Source: Veillonella rodentium (GTDB lineage: Bacteria; Bacillota; Negativicutes; Veillonellales; Veillonellaceae). Taken from it: 64,000 nt of DNA. Shown here piece after piece: positions 8,430 through 17,110 of this stretch. The notes under the pieces are model-generated. The model was not told where the DNA came from, did not search any database, and worked only from the letters and a program-made list of their open reading frames with translations. The position numbers and the translations under genes are program-made. Positions within the stretch are counted from its first letter, which is position 1, and each line of letters starts with the position of its first letter. Where the stretch lies: NCBI RefSeq assembly GCF_900187285.1, contig NZ_LT906470.1, positions 697,501-761,500 on the forward strand. The letters run 5' to 3'.

Positions 8430-9887
8430 ATGGATCAAAATCGCATGCCTTTTGTAGAGGCCTTAAGTGCATATAAAGAGGAACATTTTGTGCCCTTTCA
8501 TACACCGGGACATAAAATCGGGGGCGGTGCACCACAACTGTTACGCGAGTGGATGGGCGCGGCATTACCCTATGATTTAGGGGTTATGTACGCTTTGGAT
8601 GACCTTCATGAGCCGGAAGGCGCTTTAAAGGATGCCCAGGATTTGACGGCCCATCTGTATGGAGCCGATTATTGCTGGTTTTCCATTAACGGGACGACGG
8701 CCCTCATAGAAACGATGATTATGGGAACAGTCGGTTCGGACGATACGATCATTATACCTCGTGAAGCACATAGGTCCGTTATTAGCGGACTCGTTTTATC
8801 GGGCGCGAGACCGGTCTACATGGAAGGGCGTTTTGAGGAGCGGTGGGGCGTTCCGTTAGGTGTTACTGTTGATGATGCAATAGCAACTATGGAGGCGCAT
8901 CCGGAGGCAAAGGCTATCCTTGTGGTGTATCCCAATTATTATGGTATAGGCGTTGACATCAAACGTATTGTCGACGAGGCCCATAAACGGAATATGATCG
9001 TTCTCGTCGATGAGGCGCATGGACCTCATCTGCCGTTCTCAGAGTCTCTACCTGTCGAGGCGATTACCGCAGGTGCGGATTTGGTGGCGCAAAGTACGCA
9101 TAAATCGGTCGGCTCCTTAACACAGACGTCCTGGCTCCTCGGCCAGGGGTCTCGTATTGCGCTTAGACGGATTACACAGATGCATCAGATGCTGCAGAGC
9201 ACGAGTCCAAATTATATTTTCTTAGCGTCCTTAGATATGGCTCGCCATCAATTGGCTACGGAAGGCGTTGTACTCGTAAATCGAGCTGTAGAGTTGAGTA
9301 TATATCTGCGAAATGCGTTACGATCCATTGACGGCATATCCGTGATGGAATACCCCGATATTGCGGACAAGGTGATCAATTATGACTGCACTAAGGTGCT
9401 TATTGATGCGGGGAACTTGGGATTGACCGGTATAGAGTTTGAACGGCTGTTGCGGTCTCATCATATCGAGGTGGAGCTGGTGCAGGCGAATCATGTACTG
9501 GTGCTGATCACCATCGGTGATACGGAATCATCGGTGAATGCTTTGATTCAGGCCGTACAAGCTGTCCGTGACGAAGCGATTGATAAACAGGCCGAGGCTG
9601 CTAAGATGCATATTATAGAGTCTTCGGCTTTACCTCAACCTGTAGCTCGCATGACACCGCGTAATGCCATGTATGCCAAGCGTGAGCGTATAGCGATAGA
9701 TAAGGCTTTGAATCGTATTTCGGGTGAAACTATCGCATACTATCCTCCGGGGATTCCGTGCGTTGCGGTAGGTGAAGAGATTACACCGGCTGTGTTACAA
9801 TATATAGAGAATCGAAAGGCCCTCGGCTATATGCCGAACGGAGCGGAGGATATGACGTTAGAAACGATATGGGTTTTACAGGAGTAG
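8430..9887 (+). CDS. Orn/Lys/Arg decarboxylase family protein (SpeA/YaaO-like)
   Basis: The 485-residue PLP enzyme belongs to fold type I basic amino-acid decarboxylases. The start (PFHTPGHKIGGG), DEAHGPHLPF (Asp binding the PLP ring nitrogen) and STHKSVGSLTQTSW (Schiff-base Lys) are all present. Members decarboxylate arginine, lysine or ornithine to polyamine precursors; the substrate cannot be read from the sequence. Its length matches the short Firmicute form, such as YaaO of B. subtilis, which also lies next to tmk. The GAGG site sits just after the pth terminator. tmk begins six bases downstream of the stop. Confidence 0.88.
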   Translation: MDQNRMPFVEALSAYKEEHFVPFHTPGHKIGGGAPQLLREWMGAALPYDLGVMYALDDLHEPEGALKDAQDLTAHLYGADYCWFSINGTTALIETMIMGTVGSDDTIIIPREAHRSVISGLVLSGARPVYMEGRFEERWGVPLGVTVDDAIATMEAHPEAKAILVVYPNYYGIGVDIKRIVDEAHKRNMIVLVDEAHGPHLPFSESLPVEAITAGADLVAQSTHKSVGSLTQTSWLLGQGSRIALRRITQMHQMLQSTSPNYIFLASLDMARHQLATEGVVLVNRAVELSIYLRNALRSIDGISVMEYPDIADKVINYDCTKVLIDAGNLGLTGIEFERLLRSHHIEVELVQANHVLVLITIGDTESSVNALIQAVQAVRDEAIDKQAEAAKMHIIESSALPQPVARMTPRNAMYAKRERIAIDKALNRISGETIAYYPPGIPCVAVGEEITPAVLQYIENRKALGYMPNGAEDMTLETIWVLQE

Positions 9888-9892
9888 TTATT

Positions 9893-10600
9893 ATGGGGAC
9901 TTTAATCATTTTAGAAGGTGGCGACGGCAGCGGAAAAGCGACGCAGACGGCATTACTTGTAAAACGTCTTGCCGATGAAGGTCATGCGGTGAGGTCCGTG
10001 AGCTTTCCCAATTATGACAGCGATGCATCCATGCCTATCAAGATGTATCTGGCCGGGGAGTTCGGTCGTGATGTGAACGATGTTAATCCGTATATTGCAA
10101 GCTCCATGTACGCCATAGATCGATTTGCATCCTTCAGAACCGACTGGGAGGATTTTTATAATAGCGGCGGCATCATCGTTGCCGATCGGTATACGACGTC
10201 GAATATGGTGCATCAGATGGTTAAATACGACGATCCGGTAGAGCGTAAGAATTTTCTGGACTGGCTTGAAGATTATGAATTTATTAAATTCGGGCTTCCA
10301 AAGCCGGATGCGGTGTGCCTTCTCGATATGCCGTTAGAAGTGAGTGAAACGTTGATGGCGGAGCGGACCGGTAAAACGGGCGGTGCTACGGGTGATATTC
10401 ACGAAGGTAATCATGCATATTTAGCGGCTGTTCATAACGCTTATGAAGAGTTGGTAAAGCGATATAAATGGCATCGCATTTCTTGTGTTGATAGGGATGA
10501 TGTCGAGTCGTATCGGTTGCGTACCGTTGAAGCTATTCATAAGGATGTGTATTCCGCTGTTCATAGCCTATTGAAGCTCGATAGATATAAGTTAAGATAA
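9893..10600 (+). CDS. tmk: Thymidylate kinase
   Basis: The 235-residue P-loop kinase has GGDGSGKAT near residues 8-16, the DRY motif in VADRYTTSNMVHQ, and a lid-like segment AERTGKTGG. It converts dTMP to dTDP. ATG 9893 is chosen over an earlier in-frame ATG at 9869, because GGAG lies at the right distance and the earlier one is inside the preceding gene. It is somewhat longer than the usual 205-215 residues, mainly in the C-terminal half. The position before holB is conserved in Firmicutes. Confidence 0.87.
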   Translation: MGTLIILEGGDGSGKATQTALLVKRLADEGHAVRSVSFPNYDSDASMPIKMYLAGEFGRDVNDVNPYIASSMYAIDRFASFRTDWEDFYNSGGIIVADRYTTSNMVHQMVKYDDPVERKNFLDWLEDYEFIKFGLPKPDAVCLLDMPLEVSETLMAERTGKTGGATGDIHEGNHAYLAAVHNAYEELVKRYKWHRISCVDRDDVESYRLRTVEAIHKDVYSAVHSLLKLDRYKLR

Positions 10601-10658
10601 ATCGATATGAACTACCTGCTATTTAAGGCTGATATAGCCTGGTAATTTCCGGATAATA

Positions 10659-10690
10659 ACAAAGGCGACTCTTTTAAAAGTCGCCTTTTT
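10659..10690 (+). terminator. Terminator after tmk
   Basis: A 10-bp perfect stem (10661-10670 with 10679-10688) with a following T run. Confidence 0.9.
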
Positions 10691-10733
10691 CCTATATAAT
10701 ATTAATATTGAGCAGATATTGATAGGAGGCGCT

Positions 10734-11774
10734 ATGACATATTTTGATACCGTAATCGGTCAAGATTCGATTAAGTCACATCTATCTGAACTGGTAGGGC
10801 GCAATGCACTGCCTCATAGTTTGCTCTTTTATGGTGAAGCAGGCCTCGGCAAATTGGATATGGCAATAGGCTTGGCATCTCTTTTGTTGGGACGTCCCGT
10901 GTTTTCGCAGCCACGAGGTGAATCTTATTTGGCGGATGTGACTGCGGCTCGCTTAGCCAATGGTGAAAGCGAAAAGCGCATCGAAGCCGAAGGATTGCCG
11001 ATTTATATCGATAAAGGGGATGCCTTCTGGATTCGTCCCATGAAGACGACCTTAAAGGTGGAACAGTGGTATAACTTATTGCAGGACCATTTATCGGTGG
11101 CGGGCAATGGAAATCGCGTCGTCATTGTGGAGGACTTTCACACGGCTAATGCGATCATGGCCAATGCGATGTTGAAAACCATCGAAGAGCCGCCGCAACA
11201 GGTATACTTCATCATCATTACAAACAAAATCAATACTGTATTACCGACCATCATGTCCCGATGTATGGGTGTCAGCTTTCATAGTGTCGATGCGGATACA
11301 ATTCGTGCCGCAATGGAGGCGAAGGGGATTACCGGTGATATAGAACAGGCATTATTGGCCGGTCATGGCAATCCGCAGTTGGTGGAGCGGCTGGTCACAC
11401 AGGGCCGTATCGAGATGCTGGAATTGGCAGTAAAAATCATGGATATACTGGCCTTTGAAGAACGGTGGTTCTCCATGATTTCCTTATCCTGTGAAAGTTT
11501 ACCTCGAGAATCCCTCGGTGAATTAATGCATTGGTTGCGTTTGGTGAGCCGCGATATGATGGCTCTCAAAATGGGTGCTGCAGAGGCACAATTACAGGTG
11601 CCTATGTACAAGGCTCAATTATTACGATTATTACCGCGCTGGTCTATGCAGGCTCTCTCCGCAGTTATCGGAGAGACGTTACAGGCAGAACGGGCTTTGC
11701 GCTTACATATAAAAAATGCTCTCGTGATGGACGGTCTCAGTATCGCCCTTCATGATGCTCGTGAGGAGGATTAG
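10734..11774 (+). CDS. holB: DNA polymerase III subunit delta'
   Basis: The 346-residue clamp-loader subunit starts with TYFDTVIGQDSIKSHL and has a P-loop-like GEAGLGKLDMA. The EEPPQ segment and the SRC sensor-like block near residue 180 follow. It helps load the beta clamp at the replication fork. The four zinc-binding cysteines found in many DnaX and delta' proteins are not seen. ATG 10734 follows AGGAGG. The gene ends directly at the ricT ATG, so translation is probably coupled. Confidence 0.9.
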   Translation: MTYFDTVIGQDSIKSHLSELVGRNALPHSLLFYGEAGLGKLDMAIGLASLLLGRPVFSQPRGESYLADVTAARLANGESEKRIEAEGLPIYIDKGDAFWIRPMKTTLKVEQWYNLLQDHLSVAGNGNRVVIVEDFHTANAIMANAMLKTIEEPPQQVYFIIITNKINTVLPTIMSRCMGVSFHSVDADTIRAAMEAKGITGDIEQALLAGHGNPQLVERLVTQGRIEMLELAVKIMDILAFEERWFSMISLSCESLPRESLGELMHWLRLVSRDMMALKMGAAEAQLQVPMYKAQLLRLLPRWSMQALSAVIGETLQAERALRLHIKNALVMDGLSIALHDAREED

Positions 11775-12620
11775 ATGGTAACCATCGTTGGTGTACGTTT
11801 TAAAAAAGCGGGCAAAATTTATTATTTTTTACCTGAACAGTTAGAGATATCCGTAGGTGACGGTGTCATTGTGGAAACCGCACGCGGTGTTGAATACGGT
11901 ACGGTTGTCATCGGACCGAAAGACGTCAAAAAAAATACTCTTGTATCCCCGTTGAAGCCGGTGATTCGTAAGGCTACAGCGAAGGATCTTAAACAAATAG
12001 AAAAAAACGGAGAGAGGGAAGAGAAAGCGTTCGGTATTTGCCTCGAGAAGATAGCAAAGCGTAAATTACCGATGAAGCTGATCAATGTGGAATATACATT
12101 TGATATGAATAAAATCGTTTTCTTTTTCACCGCTGACGGACGTATCGATTTCCGCGAGCTGGTAAAAGATTTGGCTACGGTTTTTAGAACGCGTATTGAA
12201 TTACGTCAGGTCGGTGTTCGCGATGAGGCGAAGGTCCTGAACGGTATCGGTGCCTGCGGCAGACCGTTGTGCTGCTCCAATTTTCTAGGTGATTTCACAC
12301 CTGTATCGATTCGCATGGCTAAGGATCAGAATTTGAGCCTGAATCCGACAAAGATTTCCGGTGTATGCGGGCGCCTGATGTGTTGTCTCAACTATGAAGA
12401 TGATATGTATAAAAAGGGCGGCGACCTGTATGTGAAAAAGGAACGTCCTGCCGCTGCACAGGATATTGAGCCGCCCGGGATTGGTAAAGAAGTGGTTACC
12501 GATGAAGGCATCGGTAAAGTTCTCAAGGTAAATCACCATAAACATACCGTTAAGGTGCAGCTGGAGGCGGGGCGAACGATCGATTTGAAATGGGCCGAGG
12601 TGGCATTGCCTGATGACTGA
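11775..12620 (+). CDS. ricT: PSP1-domain protein RicT (YaaT)
   Basis: The 281-residue cytoplasmic protein has the PSP1 C-terminal domain and the conserved cysteine set in GIGACGRPLCCSNFL and GVCGRLMCCLNYE (about residues 157-210). In B. subtilis, RicT with RicA and RicF forms a complex carrying iron-sulfur clusters that promotes RNA maturation by RNase Y and affects development. Partners are not visible in this window. It starts immediately after the holB stop and overlaps trmN6 by eight bases, in the order holB-ricT-trmN6-rsmI typical of Firmicutes. Confidence 0.93.
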   Translation: MVTIVGVRFKKAGKIYYFLPEQLEISVGDGVIVETARGVEYGTVVIGPKDVKKNTLVSPLKPVIRKATAKDLKQIEKNGEREEKAFGICLEKIAKRKLPMKLINVEYTFDMNKIVFFFTADGRIDFRELVKDLATVFRTRIELRQVGVRDEAKVLNGIGACGRPLCCSNFLGDFTPVSIRMAKDQNLSLNPTKISGVCGRLMCCLNYEDDMYKKGGDLYVKKERPAAAQDIEPPGIGKEVVTDEGIGKVLKVNHHKHTVKVQLEAGRTIDLKWAEVALPDD

Positions 12621-13338
12621 GCAGGAACGTCTAGATGACTTGGTTATCGACGGACTACAAATTTATCAGCGACGTGATATGTTCCGGTTTTCTTTTGATG
12701 CCATTGCATTGGTTCACTTTTGTCAATTTAATATCAATCATTCCTATGTGGAACTGGGCACCGGAACGGGGGTTATACCGCTTATCGGAACTTCACTTGG
12801 CGCCGGTCAGATAACGGGAATCGATATTAATGATACATTGATTGATCTGGCACGACGCAGCGTCGCACATAATGATAAATCGAATGTGGTAGCAATGGTA
12901 TGCGGTGATTATCGGGAACTGTCGTATAGGGATTTACAAGACAAACCATTTGACGGGGTTATTGTGAATCCTCCTTTTTATGATTGTGAAAGCGGTGCAC
13001 TGCCGACGTCGAAAGAGCGCGCGATCGCTTTACATGACAGTCATACGACCCTTGCAGATGTTCTTCAAGCGGTACAATCCTTTATCAAGTATAAAGGGAG
13101 GCTTTGGATGATCTACAGTGCCGGTCGACTGCAATATGTTTTATCTCAGTTGGAGAGGGCTCGTTTTCAGGTTAAACGATTGCGCTTTATTCACGGTATG
13201 ATTGATAAACCGGCGAAGCTTGTACTGATTGAAGCCATTTATCAGGGCAACGCAGGACTTATATTGGAGCCGCCGCTTATCGTTTATGACAAGCCGAATG
13301 TGTACACAAAGGAGGTGTCCTCTTGGTATGAGCGATAA
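12613..13338 (+). CDS. trmN6: tRNA1(Val) (adenine37-N6)-methyltransferase family protein
   Basis: The 241-residue class I SAM methyltransferase has the SAM loop ELGTGTGVIPL near residue 47 and the catalytic NPPF motif (VNPPFYDCE) near residue 120, as in N6-adenine methylases. The family modifies A37 of tRNA1(Val) in E. coli; the Firmicute YabB group is related. The ATG lies within the last codons of ricT, and rsmI begins inside this gene's end, so the genes are tightly packed. Confidence 0.87.
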   Translation: MTEQERLDDLVIDGLQIYQRRDMFRFSFDAIALVHFCQFNINHSYVELGTGTGVIPLIGTSLGAGQITGIDINDTLIDLARRSVAHNDKSNVVAMVCGDYRELSYRDLQDKPFDGVIVNPPFYDCESGALPTSKERAIALHDSHTTLADVLQAVQSFIKYKGRLWMIYSAGRLQYVLSQLERARFQVKRLRFIHGMIDKPAKLVLIEAIYQGNAGLILEPPLIVYDKPNVYTKEVSSWYER

Positions 13339-14176
13339 CAGACAGGGCACTTTATATTTGGTATCTACGCCGATCGGCAATCTGGAGGATATGACCTATC
13401 GGGCGGTACGCATCCTCGGTGAGGTCGATGCCATTGCGGCGGAAGACACGCGGCACACAGGCATATTACTGAAACATTTTGATATCAGAAAACCCCTTAT
13501 CTCCTATCATGAACATAACAAGGAGGAAAAAGGAAATTATATTATAGAGATGTTGTCGGAAGGGCGGTCGGTTGCCTGTGTCAGTGATGCGGGTATGCCC
13601 GCCATATCCGATCCGGGGGCTGATTTAGCGGTTAAGGCCATATCGGAAGGAATTACAGTAGTTCCTTTACCGGGACCGAATGCGGCGTTGACGGCGCTAA
13701 TTGCATCCGGTCTTGATACAAGGCAATTTACCTTTGTAGGATTTTTACCGAAACGGGGAAAACATCGAGGCGAGGTTTTACGGGAACTTTCACAGGTTAA
13801 AGGAACCCTGCTGTTTTATGAGGCACCTCACCGATTACAAGAGGTTCTGCAGGATATGCATGATGCCTTCGGCAACCGGTCTATAACGGTGGCACGGGAA
13901 TTGACGAAGAAGTTTGAAACCTTTGTACGCACCGATTTACAATCTCTCGTGGAAAATCTGGAACAATTAACCTATAAAGGGGAGTTCGTTCTCGTCGTGA
14001 GCGGTGCTGACATGGTGGAAACAGAGGCTGCCGATATATCAGATGCGTCTGCGTCTTACGCAGATGCGGTTAAAGAGCTCATAGGTGAAGGCGTACCTAA
14101 AAAAGAAGCAATTCGACAGGTGGCAAAGCATTTTAACGTTTCCCGCCGAGATGTATATAATATTGTAGAACGTTAA
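13328..14176 (+). CDS. rsmI: 16S rRNA (cytidine1402-2'-O)-methyltransferase RsmI
   Basis: The 282-residue tetrapyrrole-methylase-fold enzyme shows GTLYLVSTPIGNLEDMTYRA at its start, EDTRHTG, VSDAGMPAISDPG and PLPGPNAALTAL, all RsmI signatures. It methylates C1402 of 16S rRNA in the decoding centre. ATG 13328 was chosen for family fit; the AAGGAGG at 13309-13315 is rather far away (12 bases). It overlaps the end of trmN6 by 11 bases. Confidence 0.93.
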   Translation: MSDNRQGTLYLVSTPIGNLEDMTYRAVRILGEVDAIAAEDTRHTGILLKHFDIRKPLISYHEHNKEEKGNYIIEMLSEGRSVACVSDAGMPAISDPGADLAVKAISEGITVVPLPGPNAALTALIASGLDTRQFTFVGFLPKRGKHRGEVLRELSQVKGTLLFYEAPHRLQEVLQDMHDAFGNRSITVARELTKKFETFVRTDLQSLVENLEQLTYKGEFVLVVSGADMVETEAADISDASASYADAVKELIGEGVPKKEAIRQVAKHFNVSRRDVYNIVER

Positions 14177-14196
14177 GACCTTCTCATTCGAAGGTC
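14177..14196 (+). other. Short hairpin between rsmI and metG
   Basis: A 7-bp inverted repeat (14177-14183 with 14190-14196) lies after the rsmI stop and before the metG ribosome site. It has no T run, so it is probably not a terminator. Confidence 0.4.
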
Positions 14197-14211
14197 GGAA
14201 GGAGACACATT

Positions 14212-16158
14212 ATGGGAGACACAAGAAAAACGTATTATATTACGACACCGATTTATTATCCGAGCGCTAAACTGCACATCGGGCATACATACTGTACGTC
14301 CGTGGCGGATACGATTGCACGTTTTAAGCGATTGGCCGGTTATGATGTGCGATTTTTAACGGGTTCTGATGAGCATGGTCAAAAAATCCAGCGTGCGGCG
14401 GAGGCGGAAGGTATCACACCTCTTGAATATACGACAAATATCGTAAACAGTTTTAAGGCACTGTGGGAAAAGATGCATATTTCCAATAATGATTTTATCC
14501 GCACCACGGATAAACGCCATGAAAAGGTCGTGCAGGAGCTGTTCACAAAAGCTTATGAGAAGGGCGACATTTACAAAGCCGAATATGAAGGCTGGTATTG
14601 TACGCCGGACGAAACATTTTGGACAGAGCAGAAGCTAGGCCCTAATCATACCTGTCCGGATTGCGGTCGTCCTGTAGAGCGCGTTAAAGAGGAAAGTTAT
14701 TTTTTCAAACTCGGTAAATATACGGATCAATGGCTTAAGTTTATTGAAGAAAATCCAGATTTTATTCAACCTGAATCACGTCGTAACGAAATGATTCAGT
14801 TCGTAAAGCAGGGGTTAGAAGATCTCGCTGTATCCCGTACATCCTTTGATTGGGGGATCAAGGTGCCTTTTGACCCTAAACATGTAGTGTATGTATGGTT
14901 TGATGCGCTTGTAAACTATATCAGCGCGCTTTCTCCTTTTGATGGGGACGGCGAGCTGTACAAAAAATATTGGCCCGCAGATCTCCACTTGGTGGGGAAA
15001 GAAATCGTTCGTTTCCATACGATTATCTGGCCTATGATGCTCATGAGTCTTGAATTGCCATTACCTAAAAAGGTATTTGGTCACGGCTGGATGATCGTCG
15101 ACGGTACAAAGATGAGTAAATCCCTGGGCAACGTAATCGATCCGATTCCGTTGATCGATACATACGGTGCCGATTCACTGCGATACTATCTGTTGAGTGA
15201 AATTCAGCTGGGGAACGACGGTAATTTCACATTGCCTAATTTCATTACAAAAATCAATGCGGATTTATCCAATGATTTAGGCAACCTCTTGAACCGTACC
15301 ATTGCGATGATTGAAAAATATCATGGCGGTGTGATTACAAAAATCGATGATATGGATGATTTGGATCGTGATGTATCCGCCATGGCTATTCAGACCGTAA
15401 ATGATTTTGAAAGCGCTATGGAAGCGATGGAGCTCAATAAAGCGATTAAATCCGTGTGGGCTTTCATCGGCCGCATGAATAAATACATTGATGAAACGAT
15501 GCCTTGGGTATTGGCTAAATCCGAGGATGCTCATGATAAGGCACGTTTGCAGTCCGTTATGTATCATTTGGCAGAGGCATTGCGTATCATCGCTATTTTG
15601 GTAAGCCCTGTTATCCCTGTAGGGGCACCTAAAATCTGGGATCAGTTGGGCCTTGCGGGATTCAGTGATGCTACCCTTGATGATGCAAAGGTATGGGGTG
15701 CGTTGCCGACGGGGACTAAGGTTGTGAAAGGCGAGCCGATTTACCCTCGCTTTGAAGTACCTGAAATGATTGAGACGGCACCGGTTGAAGCCGACGCGGA
15801 AACAGTTGATACATCCGACATTCCACCATTAAAAGACAATATTACATATGACGATTTTGAAAAATTAGACCTTCGCGTAGCTAAAGTTGTCAGTTGTGAA
15901 AAGGTTCCGAAATCCAAGAAACTGTTGAAGTTCGTATTGGATATCGGTTTAGAGCAGCGCACCGTACTAAGCGGTATTTCCCAGTATTATGAACCGGAAA
16001 TGATGGTCGGTAAAAAGGTGATTTACCTGGTGAACCTTGCACCGAAAAAGATGATGGGCATCGAATCAAATGGTATGATTTTGTCCGCTTCCGACTGGGA
16101 AGAACATTTGGAGGTCACCAATATCGAGTCGTTACCGGCAGGGAGTGTGGTTAAATAA
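14212..16158 (+). CDS. metG: Methionyl-tRNA synthetase
   Basis: The 648-residue class I synthetase charges tRNA-Met. It has the HIGH-type motif HIGHTYC (residues 22-28), the KMSKS motif (KMSKSLGN near residue 301) and a zinc-type cysteine cluster (WYCTPDETFW...CPDCGRPV). A C-terminal EMAP/Trbp111-like tRNA-binding domain covers about residues 545-648 (DFEKLDLRVAKV). Length fits the Firmicute form with the fused C-terminal domain. The stop overlaps the tatD start by one base. Confidence 0.97.
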   Translation: MGDTRKTYYITTPIYYPSAKLHIGHTYCTSVADTIARFKRLAGYDVRFLTGSDEHGQKIQRAAEAEGITPLEYTTNIVNSFKALWEKMHISNNDFIRTTDKRHEKVVQELFTKAYEKGDIYKAEYEGWYCTPDETFWTEQKLGPNHTCPDCGRPVERVKEESYFFKLGKYTDQWLKFIEENPDFIQPESRRNEMIQFVKQGLEDLAVSRTSFDWGIKVPFDPKHVVYVWFDALVNYISALSPFDGDGELYKKYWPADLHLVGKEIVRFHTIIWPMMLMSLELPLPKKVFGHGWMIVDGTKMSKSLGNVIDPIPLIDTYGADSLRYYLLSEIQLGNDGNFTLPNFITKINADLSNDLGNLLNRTIAMIEKYHGGVITKIDDMDDLDRDVSAMAIQTVNDFESAMEAMELNKAIKSVWAFIGRMNKYIDETMPWVLAKSEDAHDKARLQSVMYHLAEALRIIAILVSPVIPVGAPKIWDQLGLAGFSDATLDDAKVWGALPTGTKVVKGEPIYPRFEVPEMIETAPVEADAETVDTSDIPPLKDNITYDDFEKLDLRVAKVVSCEKVPKSKKLLKFVLDIGLEQRTVLSGISQYYEPEMMVGKKVIYLVNLAPKKMMGIESNGMILSASDWEEHLEVTNIESLPAGSVVK

Positions 16159-16928
16159 TGAAACTCTTCGATAGTCATGCTCATGTTAATGACGGCCGTT
16201 TCGATAATGACCGGGCAGATATGTTACAAGCTTGTTTTGATGCAGGGGTTGAATATATCCTGATTCCCGGTGTTGACAGGGAGACCGTTGAATCCGGTGT
16301 TGCGTTAGCGGAACAATATAAACAGCTGTATGCGGCAGTAGGGACTCATCCTCATGAATCTAAAGATTTTACGGATGAGGATTATGAGTTTTATAAGGAG
16401 CAGGCCTTGCATAATGATAAGGTTCGCGCTATCGGTGAAATCGGTCTCGATTACTATTATGATTTTTCCGATAGGGATACGCAAAAGCGTGTATTCATCC
16501 GACATCTGGAACTGGCTCGAGACGTCGATTTGCCGATTATTATTCATGACCGTGATGCACATGGTGATATCATGGATATTTTGCGTAATGAGGGCAAGGA
16601 TAACTGGGGGATATTTCACTGCTATTCGGGCAGTTGGGAAATGGCGAAGGAAGCCATCAAGATGGGCTTTTATATTTCCTTTGCCGGTCCCGTTGTATTC
16701 CCTAAGTCCACTAATTTAAAGGACGTGGCAAGACAGATTCCGTTAGATCGAATCCTCATTGAAACGGATTCGCCGTATTTGACGCCGCCTCCATTTAGAG
16801 GCCGTCGTAACGATCCGAGCAAGACTCAATTTGTGGCGGAGGAGATTGCGAATCTTAAAGGGATGGACGTAGATGAGTTCTGTGACATCACCTTTAATAA
16901 TGCTAAACGCGTGTTCGATATTGAATGA
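16158..16928 (+). CDS. tatD: TatD family metal-dependent deoxyribonuclease
   Basis: The 256-residue TIM-barrel hydrolase has the metal ligands of TatD in FDSHAHV, GEIGLDYYY, IIHDRDAH, FHCYSG and ETDSPYLTP. TatD proteins are 3'-5' nucleases linked to DNA repair and quality control. It overlaps metG by one base (TAATG). In many Firmicutes yabE-rnmV-ksgA follows here; in this genome a polyphosphate operon comes in between. Confidence 0.94.
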   Translation: MKLFDSHAHVNDGRFDNDRADMLQACFDAGVEYILIPGVDRETVESGVALAEQYKQLYAAVGTHPHESKDFTDEDYEFYKEQALHNDKVRAIGEIGLDYYYDFSDRDTQKRVFIRHLELARDVDLPIIIHDRDAHGDIMDILRNEGKDNWGIFHCYSGSWEMAKEAIKMGFYISFAGPVVFPKSTNLKDVARQIPLDRILIETDSPYLTPPPFRGRRNDPSKTQFVAEEIANLKGMDVDEFCDITFNNAKRVFDIE

Positions 16929-17005
16929 TACTGCACTGCTTTCACGGTACATGCCGCATTTTGTAATGACGGAATAAGAAAAACCAGAATAATATCATAT
17001 AGAAT

Positions 17006-17044
17006 ACAACGCGATTCTCCCATAGCGATGAGAATCGCGTTTTT
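17006..17044 (+). terminator. Terminator after tatD
   Basis: A 12-bp perfect stem (17008-17019 with 17030-17041) with a following T run closes the metG-tatD transcript. Confidence 0.9.
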
Positions 17045-17110
17045 CTATGGTATACTAAAATAAATTCATACTAAACATATTATAGGATGAGACAGGATGA
17101 GGTTAGTAGC